A stretch of DNA of 64,000 bases from Chrysemys picta bellii (Eukaryota; Chordata; Testudines; Emydidae): assembly GCF_011386835.1 (NCBI RefSeq), contig NC_088792.1, positions 43,514,882 through 43,578,881 on the forward strand. Direction: 5' to 3'. The notes below the pieces were generated by a model. It searched no databases, was not told where the DNA came from, and worked only from the letters and a program-made list of their open reading frames with translations. Numbering within the stretch: the first letter of the stretch is position 1; each line of letters opens with the position of its first letter. A program made the position numbers and the translations under genes. Of the stretch, positions 48,760-58,762 are shown piece after piece.

Positions 48760-49695
48760 TGTTAACCAGATATAATGAGGGTCCCAGCTTGTTTATGATT
48801 GGCCTTGTCATTCCTCATTTGGAAAAAAATTTTAGGTGCTAGTTTACTTTTAACCATTACTTGGCTTCCAATTTGCCACTGCTTAATATCACTGTTTTCG
48901 TCAAATGCTCGTTTCATTTTTTGCTGTTTTGCAGTTTGTTGTGCTGCAGCTGCTTCTTGGACTGTACCCAACCAGTCTTTAAGACTGTTCATTTAGCTTG
49001 TTGTTGTCAATGCTGTTATAGTCTCCCAAACTGGGGATACAGCAAGTTTTCCCAGCCGGGCATGGGTCTCCCAAAGAGCACCTCATAAGGACTAAGTCCT
49101 GGCATGCTGTTTGGACGGCTCCAGATCCTCATAAGAACCCATGGGAGCACCATATCCCAATTTGTTCCCAGTTCATTGCACACCTTGGATAATTCAATTT
49201 TAAGAGAGTTATTCATTCTTTCCATTTGACCTCTAGCTTGAGGGTCGTAGGGGATATGCAATAGTAAGGGGATACCAGCCCACATACCCATGTTCCGGTA
49301 CACTTCCCCAATGAATGCAGGTCCATTGTCAGAATCAATACTATGTGGTAGTCCCCATTTGGGAAATACTTCTGTCATCAGCATTTTAGCAGCTGCATGG
49401 CTGTCTTTCTTTTTGGTGGGAAATGCCTCTAGCCACCTGTAAGTGCTGCAAGGGACCCTTTAAAGCCTGGTGCATTTGTTCTCCCTGCCTTTTCTTTCTA
49501 GCAGGGTCTTGCTTTTCATATGTTAAGCTGCTATGAATAAGCACATTTAAATCCTCTTTCATTTCAGCCACCAACCCATTTGTTTAAGTTTTTCTAGGGC
49601 CTCTTCTTGTTTAGTGTGTCCCCCAACAGCAGAACCATGTATCCATTCTAAAAGGAAGTATTGCATTTGCTGAGGTATGGCTAAGACCCATTCAG
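48760..49695 (-). pseudogene. Retroviral integrase remnant
   Basis: On the minus strand, 49695-49560 carries the zinc-binding segment (GGHTKQEEALEKLKQMGWW). 49384-49016 carries the catalytic core with SDNGPAFIGE, IPYDPQARGQMERMN and SPYEVLFGRP. 48992-48762 is the C-terminal domain (FDENSDIKQWQIGSQVMV). Stops and shifts separate them. The N-terminal side is cut by the CR1 insertion at about 49697. Confidence 0.85.
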
Positions 49696-49696
49696 G

Positions 49697-50065
49697 CGAA
49701 CAGGGGCTGCTAACAGGGAGTTTCACAAGGGAGTTCTCCAGGTGAAGGAGGAGCAATACAGCACCCTTTTGGGGTAAGTGACTGTCTGTAGTGTGTGTTT
49801 GTTTGTGTTTGAGGGTTACTTGCTGTGTGCTGAGCTTGTGTTTGTCAGTCTGTTTGTTTGTTTTGGTTGTTTGAAGGACCGTGTGCTGTGGCTGGCAGTT
49901 GGAAGGTTTGAAAGCTAGAAGCCTCTGGTAAGTGGCTGAGCCTTCATCAGTGGGCGGGGCATTCATACAGGCCAGGGCTTTAGAAAGCAGTGCACAAGCG
50001 ACCAGGGAGCTTTGCGAACAGGGGCTGCTAACAGGGAGTTTCACAAGGGAGTTCTGAAGGGGAGC
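49697..50065 (+). promoter_or_regulatory. CR1 5' UTR with duplicated block
   Basis: A block beginning 'gaacaggggctgctaacagg' occurs at 49697-49745 and again at 50014-50060. The sequence between has a GT-rich run and a GC box (gtgggcggggc, near 49951). A weaker third version occurs near 50177. Tandem 5' UTR units act as promoters in several LINEs. That role is inferred here. Confidence 0.6.
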
Positions 50066-50218
50066 AGGAAGGGGGCGAGGGTCCCTTGCCAGTTCCATCT
50101 GTTTTCTCTTGATTCCCCTTAATACCTATAAAGCAACTACATTCATAACTTTTTGCTTAAACAACCCTTTCAGCTGACAGGGGGCTGCAGACGGGAGTTT
50201 GACAGAGGGAGGCTTACG

Positions 50219-51286
50219 ATGGTTAGGAAGACCCGCAACACCTGTGCCAGCACTGCTACTGTCTCCTCCACCTGTGCCTGTAGCCAGACAGAGTGCCTAA
50301 GCATGGATGCCTCTACCCAGATCCTGGTGTGGTTTTGCAAAGACTGTAACTTGCAATTTCCACTTACTGATATCCAGGCTGGGGGGACCATCCAATGTGA
50401 GAGGTGCCTGCTGGTGGAATCTCTCAGGCAGCAGGTGGGAGAGCTACAGGAGGAGGTGGCTAGGTTGAGGAGCATCCGTATCCACGAGCAATTCCTCGAC
50501 AGTATCCATGTGGAGACAGCTGAGGTAGCTGTCCCAGTACACAGGACTGCTGATACACCACTGGTGGAGGAGGAGATGGCTCAGGGTGGACACTGGCAGC
50601 TGGTTACTTCTGGCAGCAGGCAGTGCTCCACCCTTGCTCCGAACCCTCCTGCCGTGGTTATACGTAACCGTTATGCTCTTCTCGATACAGGAAAGAAGGA
50701 ATCACTCCCTACAGTAGAGGAGGAGAAGCCTCGTACCCCTAAGGCTGGAGAGTCTGCTGCCACCACTGCAAATAGGAAACGTAGGGTAGTGGTGGTCGGA
50801 GACTCTCTGCTGAGGGGGACGGAGGCGCCCATCTGTCGCCCTGACATTTCATCTCGGGAGGTATGCTGCCTGCCGGGGGCCCGTATCCGAGACGTTACGG
50901 AGGCATTGTCGAGGATTATCCAGCCCTCTGACTACTACCCCATGCTACTCATCCATGTGGGCACAAATGATACTGCGCGGTGTGACACTGAGCGGATCAA
51001 GAGTGACTACAGGGCTCTGGGAGTACGGGTGAAGGAGTTTGGAGCGCAGGTGGTATTCTCTTCAATTCTTCCTGTCAAAGGTAGGGGCCCGGGCAGAGAC
51101 AGATGCATCATGGAGGTGAATGCCTGGCTGCGAAGATGGTGTTGCCAGGAGGGCTTTGGCTTCCTAGACCACGGGATGCTATTTGAGGAAGAACTGCTAG
51201 GCAGAGATGGCGTTCACCTTTCGAGGAGAGGAAAGACCCTATTCGGACACAGACTGGCTAACCTAGTGAGGAGGGCTTTAAACTAG
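50219..51286 (+). CDS. CR1 ORF1 protein, intact, with zinc-like motif and SGNH esterase
   Basis: The first ATG (50219) opens 355 codons to the stop. The open frame extends further upstream, but only with a non-ATG start. The N-terminus is Cys-rich ([10 protein letters not shown], then CERC), a probable zinc-binding knuckle, followed by a coiled coil ([19 protein letters not shown]). The C-terminal half has [26 protein letters not shown] and [15 protein letters not shown], the GDS, GTND and Asp-x-x-His blocks of SGNH hydrolases typical for CR1. Length and layout equal those of the ORF1 at 14164-15192. Confidence 0.9.
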   Translation: MVRKTRNTCASTATVSSTCACSQTECLSMDASTQILVWFCKDCNLQFPLTDIQAGGTIQCERCLLVESLRQQVGELQEEVARLRSIRIHEQFLDSIHVETAEVAVPVHRTADTPLVEEEMAQGGHWQLVTSGSRQCSTLAPNPPAVVIRNRYALLDTGKKESLPTVEEEKPRTPKAGESAATTANRKRRVVVVGDSLLRGTEAPICRPDISSREVCCLPGARIRDVTEALSRIIQPSDYYPMLLIHVGTNDTARCDTERIKSDYRALGVRVKEFGAQVVFSSILPVKGRGPGRDRCIMEVNAWLRRWCCQEGFGFLDHGMLFEEELLGRDGVHLSRRGKTLFGHRLANLVRRALN

Positions 51287-51369
51287 GTTCGACGGGGACA
51301 GGTGAGCAAAGCCCACAGGTAAGTGGGGAACATGGAGACCGGGGAGATGGGTCGGAAACAAGAGGGAGT

Positions 51370-51987
51370 GTGGGCTATACTGGCAGAGAGAAAGGAGAGT
51401 CAGGACAAAACTGGGAGGAAAGATCAAACCAGTATCTTAGATGCCTATATACAAATGCGAGAAGTATGGGGAATAAGCAGGAAGAACTGGAAGTGCTAAT
51501 AAATAAATACAACTATGACATTGTTGGCATCACTGAAACTTGGTGGGATAATACACATGATTGGAATGTTGGTGTGGATGGGTACAGCTTGCTCAGGAAG
51601 GATAGACAGGGGAAAAAGGGAGGAGGTGTTGCCCTATATATTAAAAATGTACACACTTGGACGGAGGTAGAGATGGACATAGGAGACGGAAGTGTTGAGA
51701 GTCTCTGGGTTAGGCTTAAAGGGGCAAAAAACAAGGGAGATGTCCTGCTAGGAGTCTACTACAGGCTACCTAACCAGGTGGAAGAGGTGGATGAGGCTTT
51801 TTTCAAGCAACTAACAAAATCATCCAAAGCCCAAGATTTGGTGGTGATGGGGGACTTCAACTATCCGGATATATGTTGGGAAAATAACACAGCGGGGCAC
51901 AGACTATCCAACAAATTCTTGGACTGCATTGGAGACAACTTTTTATTTCAGAAGGTTGAAAAAGCTACTGGGGGGAAGCTGTTCTAG
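51370..51987 (+). CDS. CR1 ORF2 part 1: endonuclease
   Basis: This open frame encodes the endonuclease/exonuclease/phosphatase-fold nuclease that nicks target DNA. It shows [48 protein letters not shown] (usually YRPP) and [15 protein letters not shown]. It has no in-frame ATG near its beginning, so the true start is unclear. It ends prematurely at 51987 after a one-base loss in 'actggggggaag'. The coding continues in the next frame. Confidence 0.85.
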   Translation: MGYTGREKGESGQNWEERSNQYLRCLYTNARSMGNKQEELEVLINKYNYDIVGITETWWDNTHDWNVGVDGYSLLRKDRQGKKGGGVALYIKNVHTWTEVEMDIGDGSVESLWVRLKGAKNKGDVLLGVYYRLPNQVEEVDEAFFKQLTKSSKAQDLVVMGDFNYPDICWENNTAGHRLSNKFLDCIGDNFLFQKVEKATGGKLF

Positions 51988-51989
51988 AC

Positions 51990-54197
51990 TTGATTTTAAC
52001 AAATAGGGAGGAACTCGTTGAGAATGTGAAAGTAGAAGGCAGCCTGGGTGAAAGTGATCATGAAATCATAGAGTTTGCAATTCTAACGAAGGGTAGAAGG
52101 GAGAACAGCAAAATAGAGACAATGGATTTCAGGAAGGCAGATTTTGGGAAGCTCAGAGAGCTGATAGGTAAGGTCCCATGGGAATCAAGACTGAGGGGAA
52201 AAACAACTGAGGAGAGTTGGCAGTTTTTCAAAGGGACACTATTAAGGGCCCAAAAGCAAGCTATTCCGCTGGTTAGGAAAGATAGAAAATGTGGCAAAAG
52301 ACCACCTTGGCTTAACCACGAGATCTTGCACGATCTAAAAAATAAAAAGGAGTCATATAAAAAATGGAAACTAGGACAGATTACAAAGGATGAATATAGG
52401 CAAACAACACAGGAATGCAGGGGCAAGATTAGAAAGGCAAAGGCACAAAATGAGCTCAAACTAGCTACGGGAATAAAAGGAAACAAGAAGACTTTTTATC
52501 AATACATTAGAAGCAAGAGGAAGACCAAAGACAGGGTAGGCCCACTGCTTAGTGAAGAGGGAGAAACAGTAACAGGAAACTTGGAAATGGCAGAGATGCT
52601 TAATGACTTCTTTGTTTCGGTCTTCACCGAGAAGTCTGAAGCAATGCCTAACATAGTGAATGCTAATGGGAAGGGGGTAGGTTTAGCGGATAAAATAAAA
52701 AAAGAACAAGTTAAAAATCACTTAGAAAAGTTAGATGCCTGCAAGTCACCCGGGCCTGATGAAATGCATCCTAGAATACTCAAGGAGCTAATAGAGGAGG
52801 TATCTGAGCCTCTAGCTATTATCTTTGGAAAGTCATGGGAGACGGGAGAGATTCCAGAAGACTGGAAAAGGGCAAATATAGTGCCCATCTATAAAAAGGG
52901 AAATAAAAACAACCCAGGTAACTACAGACCAGTTAGTTTAACTTCTGTGCCAGGGAAGATAATGGAGCAAGTAATTAAGGAAATCATCTGCAAACACTTG
53001 GAAGGTGGTAAGGTGATAGGGAACAGCCAGCATGGATTTGTGAAGAACAAATCATGTCAAACCAATCTGATAGCTTTCTTTGATAGAATAACGAGCCTTG
53101 TGGATAAGGGTGAAGCGGTGGATGTGGTATACCTAGACTTTAGTAAGGCATTTGATACGGTCTCGCATGATATTCTTATCGATAAACTAGGCAAATACAA
53201 ATTAGATGGGGCTACTATAAGGTGGGTGCATAACTGGCTGGATAACCGTACTCAGAGAGTTGTTATTAATGGTTCCCAATCCTGCTGGAAAGGCGTAACG
53301 AGTGGGGTACCGCAGGGGTCTGTTTTGGGACCGGCTCTGTTCAATATCTTCATCAACGACTTAGATATTGGCATAGAAAGTACGCTTATTAAGTTTGCGG
53401 ATGATACCAAACTGGGAGAGATTGCAACTACTTTGGAGGACAGGGTCATAATTCAAAATGATCTGGACAAATTGGAGAAATGGTCTGAGTTAAACAGGAT
53501 GAAGTTTAACAAAGACAAATGCAAAGTGCTCCACTTAGGAAGGAAAAATCAATTTCACACATACAGAATGGGAAAAGACTGTCTAGGAAGGAGTACGGCA
53601 GAAAGGGATCTAGGGGTTATAGTGGACCACAAGCTAAATATGAGTCAACAGTGTGATGCTGTTGCAAAAAAAGCAAACATGATTCTGGGATGCATTAGCA
53701 GGTGTGTTGTGAGCAAGACACGAGAAGTCATTCTTCCGCTCTACTCTGCTCTGGTTAGGCCTCAGCTGGAGTATTGTGTCCAGTTCTGGGCGCCGCATTT
53801 TAAAAAAGATGTGGAGAAATTGGAAAGGGTCCAAAGAAGAGCAACAAGAATTATTAAAGGTCTTGAGAACATGACCTATGAAGGAAGGCTGAAAGAACTG
53901 GGTTTGTTTAGTTTGGAGAAGAGAAGACTGAGAGGGGACATGATAGCAGTTTTCAGGTATCTAAAAGGGTGTCATGAGGAGGAGGGAGAGAACTTGTTCA
54001 CCTTAGCCTCTAAGGATAGAACCAGAAACAATGGGTTTAAACTGCAGCAAGGGAGGTCTAGGTTGGACATTAGGAAAAAGTTCCTAACTCTCAGGGTGGT
54101 TAAACACTGGAACAAATTGCCTAGGGAGGTTGTGGAATCTCCGTCTCTGGAGATATTTAAGAGTAGGTTAGATAAATGTCTATCAGGGATGGTCTAG
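51990..54197 (+). CDS. CR1 ORF2 part 2: reverse transcriptase
   Basis: The 735-codon open frame continues the same protein: endonuclease end ([12 protein letters not shown]), linker, then RT. RT blocks are [71 protein letters not shown] (motif A), [18 protein letters not shown] (motif B) and [12 protein letters not shown] (motif C, FADD). The C-terminal region [20 protein letters not shown] ends [11 protein letters not shown]. All catalytic aspartates are present. With the frameshift, the copy cannot make full ORF2 protein. Confidence 0.95.
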   Translation: MILTNREELVENVKVEGSLGESDHEIIEFAILTKGRRENSKIETMDFRKADFGKLRELIGKVPWESRLRGKTTEESWQFFKGTLLRAQKQAIPLVRKDRKCGKRPPWLNHEILHDLKNKKESYKKWKLGQITKDEYRQTTQECRGKIRKAKAQNELKLATGIKGNKKTFYQYIRSKRKTKDRVGPLLSEEGETVTGNLEMAEMLNDFFVSVFTEKSEAMPNIVNANGKGVGLADKIKKEQVKNHLEKLDACKSPGPDEMHPRILKELIEEVSEPLAIIFGKSWETGEIPEDWKRANIVPIYKKGNKNNPGNYRPVSLTSVPGKIMEQVIKEIICKHLEGGKVIGNSQHGFVKNKSCQTNLIAFFDRITSLVDKGEAVDVVYLDFSKAFDTVSHDILIDKLGKYKLDGATIRWVHNWLDNRTQRVVINGSQSCWKGVTSGVPQGSVLGPALFNIFINDLDIGIESTLIKFADDTKLGEIATTLEDRVIIQNDLDKLEKWSELNRMKFNKDKCKVLHLGRKNQFHTYRMGKDCLGRSTAERDLGVIVDHKLNMSQQCDAVAKKANMILGCISRCVVSKTREVILPLYSALVRPQLEYCVQFWAPHFKKDVEKLERVQRRATRIIKGLENMTYEGRLKELGLFSLEKRRLRGDMIAVFRYLKGCHEEEGENLFTLASKDRTRNNGFKLQQGRSRLDIRKKFLTLRVVKHWNKLPREVVESPSLEIFKSRLDKCLSGMV

Positions 54198-54295
54198 ACA
54201 GTATTTGGTCCTGCCATGCGGGCAGGGGACTGGACTCGATGACCTCTCGAGGTCCCTTCCAGTCCTATAATCTATGATTCTATGATTCTATGATT

Positions 54296-55560
54296 GTCTG
54301 GCTTTGCCAGAATTAAATTTTTTTCCCTTTCCATTTTGAGGGACACTCTGCAAACCATTGCTGTATTAGCTCATCTTTTGCCTGCATGTTCTATAATACT
54401 TGCAATCCTTCCTGGGTTTTTTTATCAACAGTTTTTTTCTTGTTTTACTTGTGCCCGGCTGGTTACTGCCATAGGCATATGTTCCCATAATGTTCCAGTA
54501 AGTGCTGCTGCTTTGGCAAATTTATTTGCCTATTTCCCTTTTGTAATGGGCCTTTCCCTTTATGCACTTTTATTTTGATGATCCTGACTTTGCTAAATTC
54601 TACTGCCATTTTTTCTATCTGCTGCCAAAGGATTCTGTGTTTAATTTCAGATCCATCTGTTCCCGTAAAGCTCATGGTATTTCACCATGGAAGGTAAATG
54701 GCGGTACCTTTGTAAACATAATTAGAATCAGTACTAATATTATTTCAGTTTGTTTGTTTTTCATTCTTTTTAACACTTCTATAACTGCTAACACTTTTGC
54801 AGACTGTGTTCTTCCCTTTCCTAATTTGTATTGGGAATAGTCAATTATTTGCATGTTTCCAGTCAGGCATATCCTTGCAAATCCTGTAAGTCGCTTCCCT
54901 CCCTTATAATATGAACTATCATCCAAAACCCAGATTGTTTTCCTGATTACCTGTTCAACCAGAGTGGAATAAAGACATGGTGCACTTTAGATTCCTCTTG
55001 GGGTTCACAAACATGTTCTTGACAATTTAAGGTCAGACCCCATACAGATATTTTAGGGTCTTTCAGGGTGATCAGTTGAACATTTTCTGTATAGCCTTAT
55101 TCACTCTCACATGCTCTTTGGATACATTTTCCTGACTTAGTAGTTTTCCCAGAGCATGATGGCTTTTTACAATTACTTTACTTGCTCCAACAATTGCCTG
55201 GGCTTTCTGTATGTCCAGTAAGCAGCAAGAGCAGTTTGCTCACAGATTCCCAGTTTGCTTTCTGGAGCTGTTAACGCTCTGCTATAGTACGCAACAGGTC
55301 TTTCCCTAGCACCAGTATCCTGAGTGACCATACTACAATACAGACATTTTTAACACTAGGATACAACATGAAGGGGAACTCATTGTGAGGGGCACCCAAA
55401 GTAGGTGCTTCCATTAACCCCCTTTTCAAGGTTTCCCATGCACTAGCTGTTTCTTCTATCCAAGTCCATTGCGGTCTTTTAAGCACCTCATACAAGAGAC
55501 CCGCCTGCTGTCCTGCTAGAAGAGCTTAGCTTTCCAAAGCCTGAGTTACCTCTTTTACTT
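54296..55560 (-). pseudogene. Retroviral RT end and RNase H remnant
   Basis: On the minus strand, 55510-55270 holds the end of RT (RPQWTWIEETASAWETLKRG, then EAPTLGAP). After a frame change it continues as QDTGARERPVAYYSRALTAP, the connection region. 54930-54460 is RNase H (DDSSYYKGGKRLTGFA, GKGRTQSAKVLAVIEVLK). The frames are broken, and the domain order fits the retrovirus described at 45088-56391. Confidence 0.8.
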
Positions 55561-55928
55561 CCCTGGGTTTTTTCCATTACTTGCCTGGCCAGTATTGTGG
55601 CATGTTGTTTAAGCCATTTTACTACCCTGGCCATTAATTGCAATATTGTACATTTTTTATTTTTGTTATTGTTTTTTCAATTGTTTTTTCAGTTTCTGCC
55701 ATTGCTTTACATATTCCAGTTCATATTTCCCCACTTTCTTTTTAAAATTCATATGGGCCCCCCTTGCTGGCAATCCAGTGGTTCCAAATTTCATCAAACT
55801 CTGTGGGGATTTGCAGGGAAGGGATAAGAGGGTTCCCCAGCTCATAGTTTTTTTGTCATGTTAGATTGCGATTTCTAGAGAGAACAGCTCGCTTACTTAC
55901 CAGATCAGCGGTTGTGGGTCACCAGTGT
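55561..55928 (-). other. Retroviral leader and gag stump
   Basis: Immediately inside the 5' LTR, the minus strand reads ACAC and then TGGTGACCC (55924-55916). This matches the first nine bases of a tRNA-Trp-type primer binding site but diverges after that. A strong splice donor (GGTAAGTAAG, near 55895) follows, and then a short degenerate gag-like start. The bulk of gag is missing. Confidence 0.5.
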
Positions 55929-55941
55929 TGTTAGATTTTGG

Positions 55942-55982
<41 letters not shown>

Positions 55983-56391
55983 CTCCCTGTTTGCTGCCCC
56001 AGCTCTGCACAGACAGCTGGCACAGAAGACATTGACACAGCACGGTAATAGCACCTGGTAGACTCTACAAGGATACAAAGACATGTATACTTGTGACAAT
56101 GGACGCGGCTCAGTGAATGGCAAGACTTTCCATTCCCCCCTCGGCTGGACAAAGATACTGTGTGTTCCTCTTATCCTTGGGGAATGTTTTTGTATCATCC
56201 TTGACATTGGGATGTTCTGGTACCACTTGATATCGGGATGTGTTTGCGTGAGTACTCTGTGCTTAGCACTTCTTAGGAATGTGTATTTCTGCAATATCAG
56301 CCCCTGTTCTTGCCAGATTCTGGAAGCAGGTTCTGCCTCATACCAGACCTCTGATACAAGGGCTTATGTCTTAGACTCTCTTCCTACTATA
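55929..56391 (-). repeat. 5' LTR of the endogenous retrovirus
   Basis: This 463-bp LTR is homologous to 45088-45735 but lacks an internal block of about 170-190 bp after 'ggctggacaaagatact'. It carries an expanded (GT)n run (55941-55980). Its outer terminus reads ...CTACTATA, so the expected CA has mutated. The differences between the two LTRs show an old insertion. Confidence 0.85.
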
Positions 56392-57061
56392 TCCAGTTCC
56401 AACGGGCTGTGCATGACAAAAAGGTCTTCAGTGCTCCCTGCCCAGTGTCTGTCTGCAAAGTTCAGCCCACAGTCCCCAATACCACAGAGAAATGATGGTC
56501 TTCTGGTTTAAGTAATTGAATGCTAACCTATAGGATTGGATTCTATCCCTGCCTCTGCCACAGAGTTCCAGAGTGATGCTGGAAAAGTCACTTAAACCAC
56601 ATTTTTCATAGGTGGCTGCTAAGAGCATGTTCCTTATTTTCTGGGTGCCCAGTTTGAGACTCCTGGGGTCTGATCAGGGCCGGCTCCCTAGTTTTTGCCT
56701 CCCCAAGCAAAAAAAAATTTTTTTTAAATGCCACGATCTCTAACGCCGCCGCTTCGTTATTCGGCAGCTGGTCCTTCCCTCCGACAGGGACTGAGGGACC
56801 CGCCGCGGAAGAGCCGGACGTGCCGCTCCCTTCCAGGGGCCGCCCAAGCACCTGCTTGCTGGGTTGGTGCCTGGAGCCAGCCCTGGGTCTGATGTGTAGA
56901 CGTGCTGAACACTCACAGCTACAACTGAAATCAATAGGAGCTATGCCTGAATATATAAAATGCCGTGTACTCTCTCTCAAAGTGGGTACCTAAAATTAGT
57001 GACAACTTTTAACAATCTCTCCTTAATCTCTCTGTGCTTCAGTAAAGTTCCCAACTGTAAA
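56392..57061. repeat. MIR-like SINE remnant carrying later repeats
   Basis: 'cctgcctctgccacagag...gaaaagtcacttaaacc' (about 56540-56600) and 'ctctctgtgcttcagtaaag...ccaactgtaaa' (57022-57061) look like the two halves of a MIR-type SINE. Between them lie a palindromic repeat ('gggtgcccagtttgagac', 'cactcacagct') and the MITE at 56675-56885, giving three nested layers. Confidence 0.5.
56675..56885. mobile_element. hAT-type MITE, 211 bp, perfect TSD
   Basis: The terminal repeats are CAGGGCCGGCTCC and the inverse of CAGGGCTGGCTCC. The target duplication GGTCTGAT is perfect on both sides (56667-56674 and 56886-56893). It is non-coding. Confidence 0.9.
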
Positions 57062-58105
57062 TAGGGTTGCCAGGTATTCGATTTTCGACCAGAATGCCTG
57101 GTCGAAAAGGGACCCTGGCGGTTTGGCCGTTAAAAGTCCGGTTGGCGCGGGCCTTCTGGAAGCGGTGACATGTTCTTGACTCCTAGACAGACGGACGGTC
57201 ATGGGGGTTCTGTGGCCAATGGGAACTGTGGGGGTGGTGCCTGCATGTGGAGGCAGTGCGCAGAGCTCCCTGGATGCGCCTTTGCCCAGAAGCCTAGGAG
57301 CTGAGGGACATGTCACTGCTTGCGAGGAGCTGCCTGAGGTAAGCGCCACCTGGAGCCCTGCACCCCAACCTTCTGCCCCAGCTCTGAGCCCCCTCCCACA
57401 CCTAAAGTCCCTCCTGGAGCCTGCGCCCCAACCCACTGCCCCAGCTCAAAACCCCCTCCCACACTCCAACCCCCCCAGCCTGGAGCCCCCTCCTGTACCC
57501 CAAGCCCCTCATCCCCACCCCACCCGTACAACCAGCCGTACCCTCTCACACACACACACCCGCACCCTAACCCCCTGCCCCAGCCCGGATCCTCCTCCCG
57601 CACCCTGAACTCCTCATTTCTGGCCCCAGCCCAGAGCCCACATCCCCAGCCCAGAGCCCGTACCCCCTCTCACACCCCAACCTCCTGCCTCAGCTCAGAG
57701 CCCCGTCCCGCATTCCGAATCCGTCAGCCCTACTCCCCAGCCCAGAGTCCCCTCCTGCACCCCAAACCCCTCATCTCTGGCCCCACCCCAGAGCCCACAC
57801 CCCCAGCCAATGCCCTCACCCCTTCTCGCACCCCAACCCCTGCCGCAGCCTGGTGAAAATGAGCGAGTGAATGAGGGTGGGGGAGAGCGAGCGACAGAGG
57901 GAGGGGGGCTGGAGTGAGCAGAGCTGGAGCCCCTGCCCTGCTTCTTCCCCCTTAGGCCTCGCCCACCATTTGCTCTTCTTCCCTCCTCCCCCAGGTCGCT
58001 CGCTGCTTTTCTCCTCTCCTCTCCTCTCCTCTCCTCTCCTCTCCTCTCCTCCCAGAGCTAGGGCTGGGAGCTGCAGCTGCTCAATGTAGGCAGGAGGTGT
58101 CGGAG

Positions 58106-58300
58106 GGGAGGGATAGCTCAGTGGTTTGAGCATTGGCCTGCTAAACCCAGGATTGTAGTTCAATCCTTGAGGGGGCCACTTAGGGATCTGGGGCAAAATC
58201 AGTACTTGGTCCTGCTAGTGAAGGTAGGAGGCTGGACTTGATGACCTTTCAAGGTCCCTTCCAGTTCTAGGAGATAGGATATCTCCATTTATTATTAGGT
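58106..58300 (+). mobile_element. tRNA-derived SINE with CR1-like tail
   Basis: The head resembles a tRNA, with an A-box region 'gatagctcagtggtttgagc' and a B-box region 'gtagttcaatcc' about 35 bases later, which would be an internal RNA polymerase III promoter. The tail 'ggacttgatgacctttcaag' and 'gtcccttccagttcta' is homologous to the CR1 3' end at 54229-54275. This suggests that CR1 machinery mobilised it. Such SINEs are typical of turtles. Confidence 0.85.
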
Positions 58301-58432
58301 GGCTCCGGCTGCATAGGGGATGGCACAGGTGATGACCTGGCGCCTCCCTGCCTCACCTGCTCGCAGTAACTGGATTTTGGGTGTTCGGTGTCAGTCTGAC
58401 CAAACACTGTCAGGTCCCCTTTTCAACCAGAC

Positions 58433-58733
58433 TTAGGCTTGGTCTACACTGGGGGGGGGAGGGATCGATCTAAGATACGCAACTTCAGCTACGAGAATAA
58501 TGTAGCTGAAGTCAACGTATCTTAGATCGAATTACCTTGGGTCCTCACGGCGCGGGATTGACGGCCGCGGCTCCCCCGTCGACTCTGCTTCCGCCTCTCA
58601 CTCTGGTGGAGTTCCGGAGTCGACGGGGATCGATTTATCTAGATGAGACGCGATAAATGGATCCCCGATAGATCGATTGCTACCCGCCGGATCGGCAGGT
58701 AGTGAAGACGTACCCTTTCTGGTTGAAAACCAG
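58433..58733. mobile_element. MITE with 'ggcttggtctacact' end and stacked palindromes
   Basis: The left end 'aggcttggtctacact' and the right end (inverse 'gggtacgtcttcact') are imperfect TIRs. Inside are two hairpins: arms 'tcgatctaagatacg' / 'cgtatcttagatcga' (58462-58530) and 'cccgtcgactc' / 'gagtcgacggg' (58575-58627). It sits in the element at 57062-58751. Confidence 0.65.
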
Positions 58734-58762
58734 ACACTTGGAAACCCTATACTTCACACAGT

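Larger units (their letters stand above)
49697..54295 (+). mobile_element. CR1 LINE, full length, one frameshift from intact
   Basis: This young CR1 is inserted in the retrovirus. It has a 5' UTR with a duplicated block, ORF1, ORF2 and a 3' end 'gacctctcgaggtcccttcc' followed by three 'attctatg' octamers. The only lesion seen in the coding part is a one-base shift in a G run near 51970. This makes it the least damaged CR1 in the window. Retroviral sequence flanks it on both sides. Confidence 0.9.
45088..56391 (-). mobile_element. Endogenous retrovirus (class I-like), defective, split by CR1
   Basis: The minus-strand order is 5' LTR (55929-56391), primer-binding-site-like TGGTGACCC, splice donor, gag stump, then the end of RT, RNase H, CR1 insertion, integrase, env remnant, purine tract and 3' LTR (45088-45735). 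Most of gag, all of pro and the N-terminal part of RT are deleted. All frames that remain are broken. Integrase and RNase H resemble gamma/epsilon-type (class I) retroviruses. No matching target duplication is visible at the outer LTR ends. Confidence 0.85.
57062..58751. mobile_element. Large hAT-like non-autonomous element with inserts
   Basis: The left end 'tagggttgccaggtattcga' and the right end (inverse 'tagggtttccaagtgtctgg') match imperfectly. Both continue into 'gaccagaa' / 'caaccaga'. The interior has a degenerate C-rich array (57340-57850), a (tctcc)n microsatellite (58010-58050), a SINE and a MITE. The TSD is not clear. The array gives long Pro-rich pseudo-ORFs that are not genes. 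Confidence 0.6.

Noticed and set aside
49559..50098. 179-codon minus-strand frame
   Set aside because: Only its end (VGGHTKQEEALEKLKQMGWW) is real retroviral integrase. The rest is antisense CR1 5' UTR.
55937..55982. (GT)n run considered as a functional Z-DNA or regulatory element
   Set aside because: It is a microsatellite expansion in one LTR only; the sister LTR has a short version.
57023..57608. Pro-rich open frames of 96-137 codons
   Set aside because: Degenerate C-rich array inside a non-autonomous transposon. Periodic composition explains the lack of stops.
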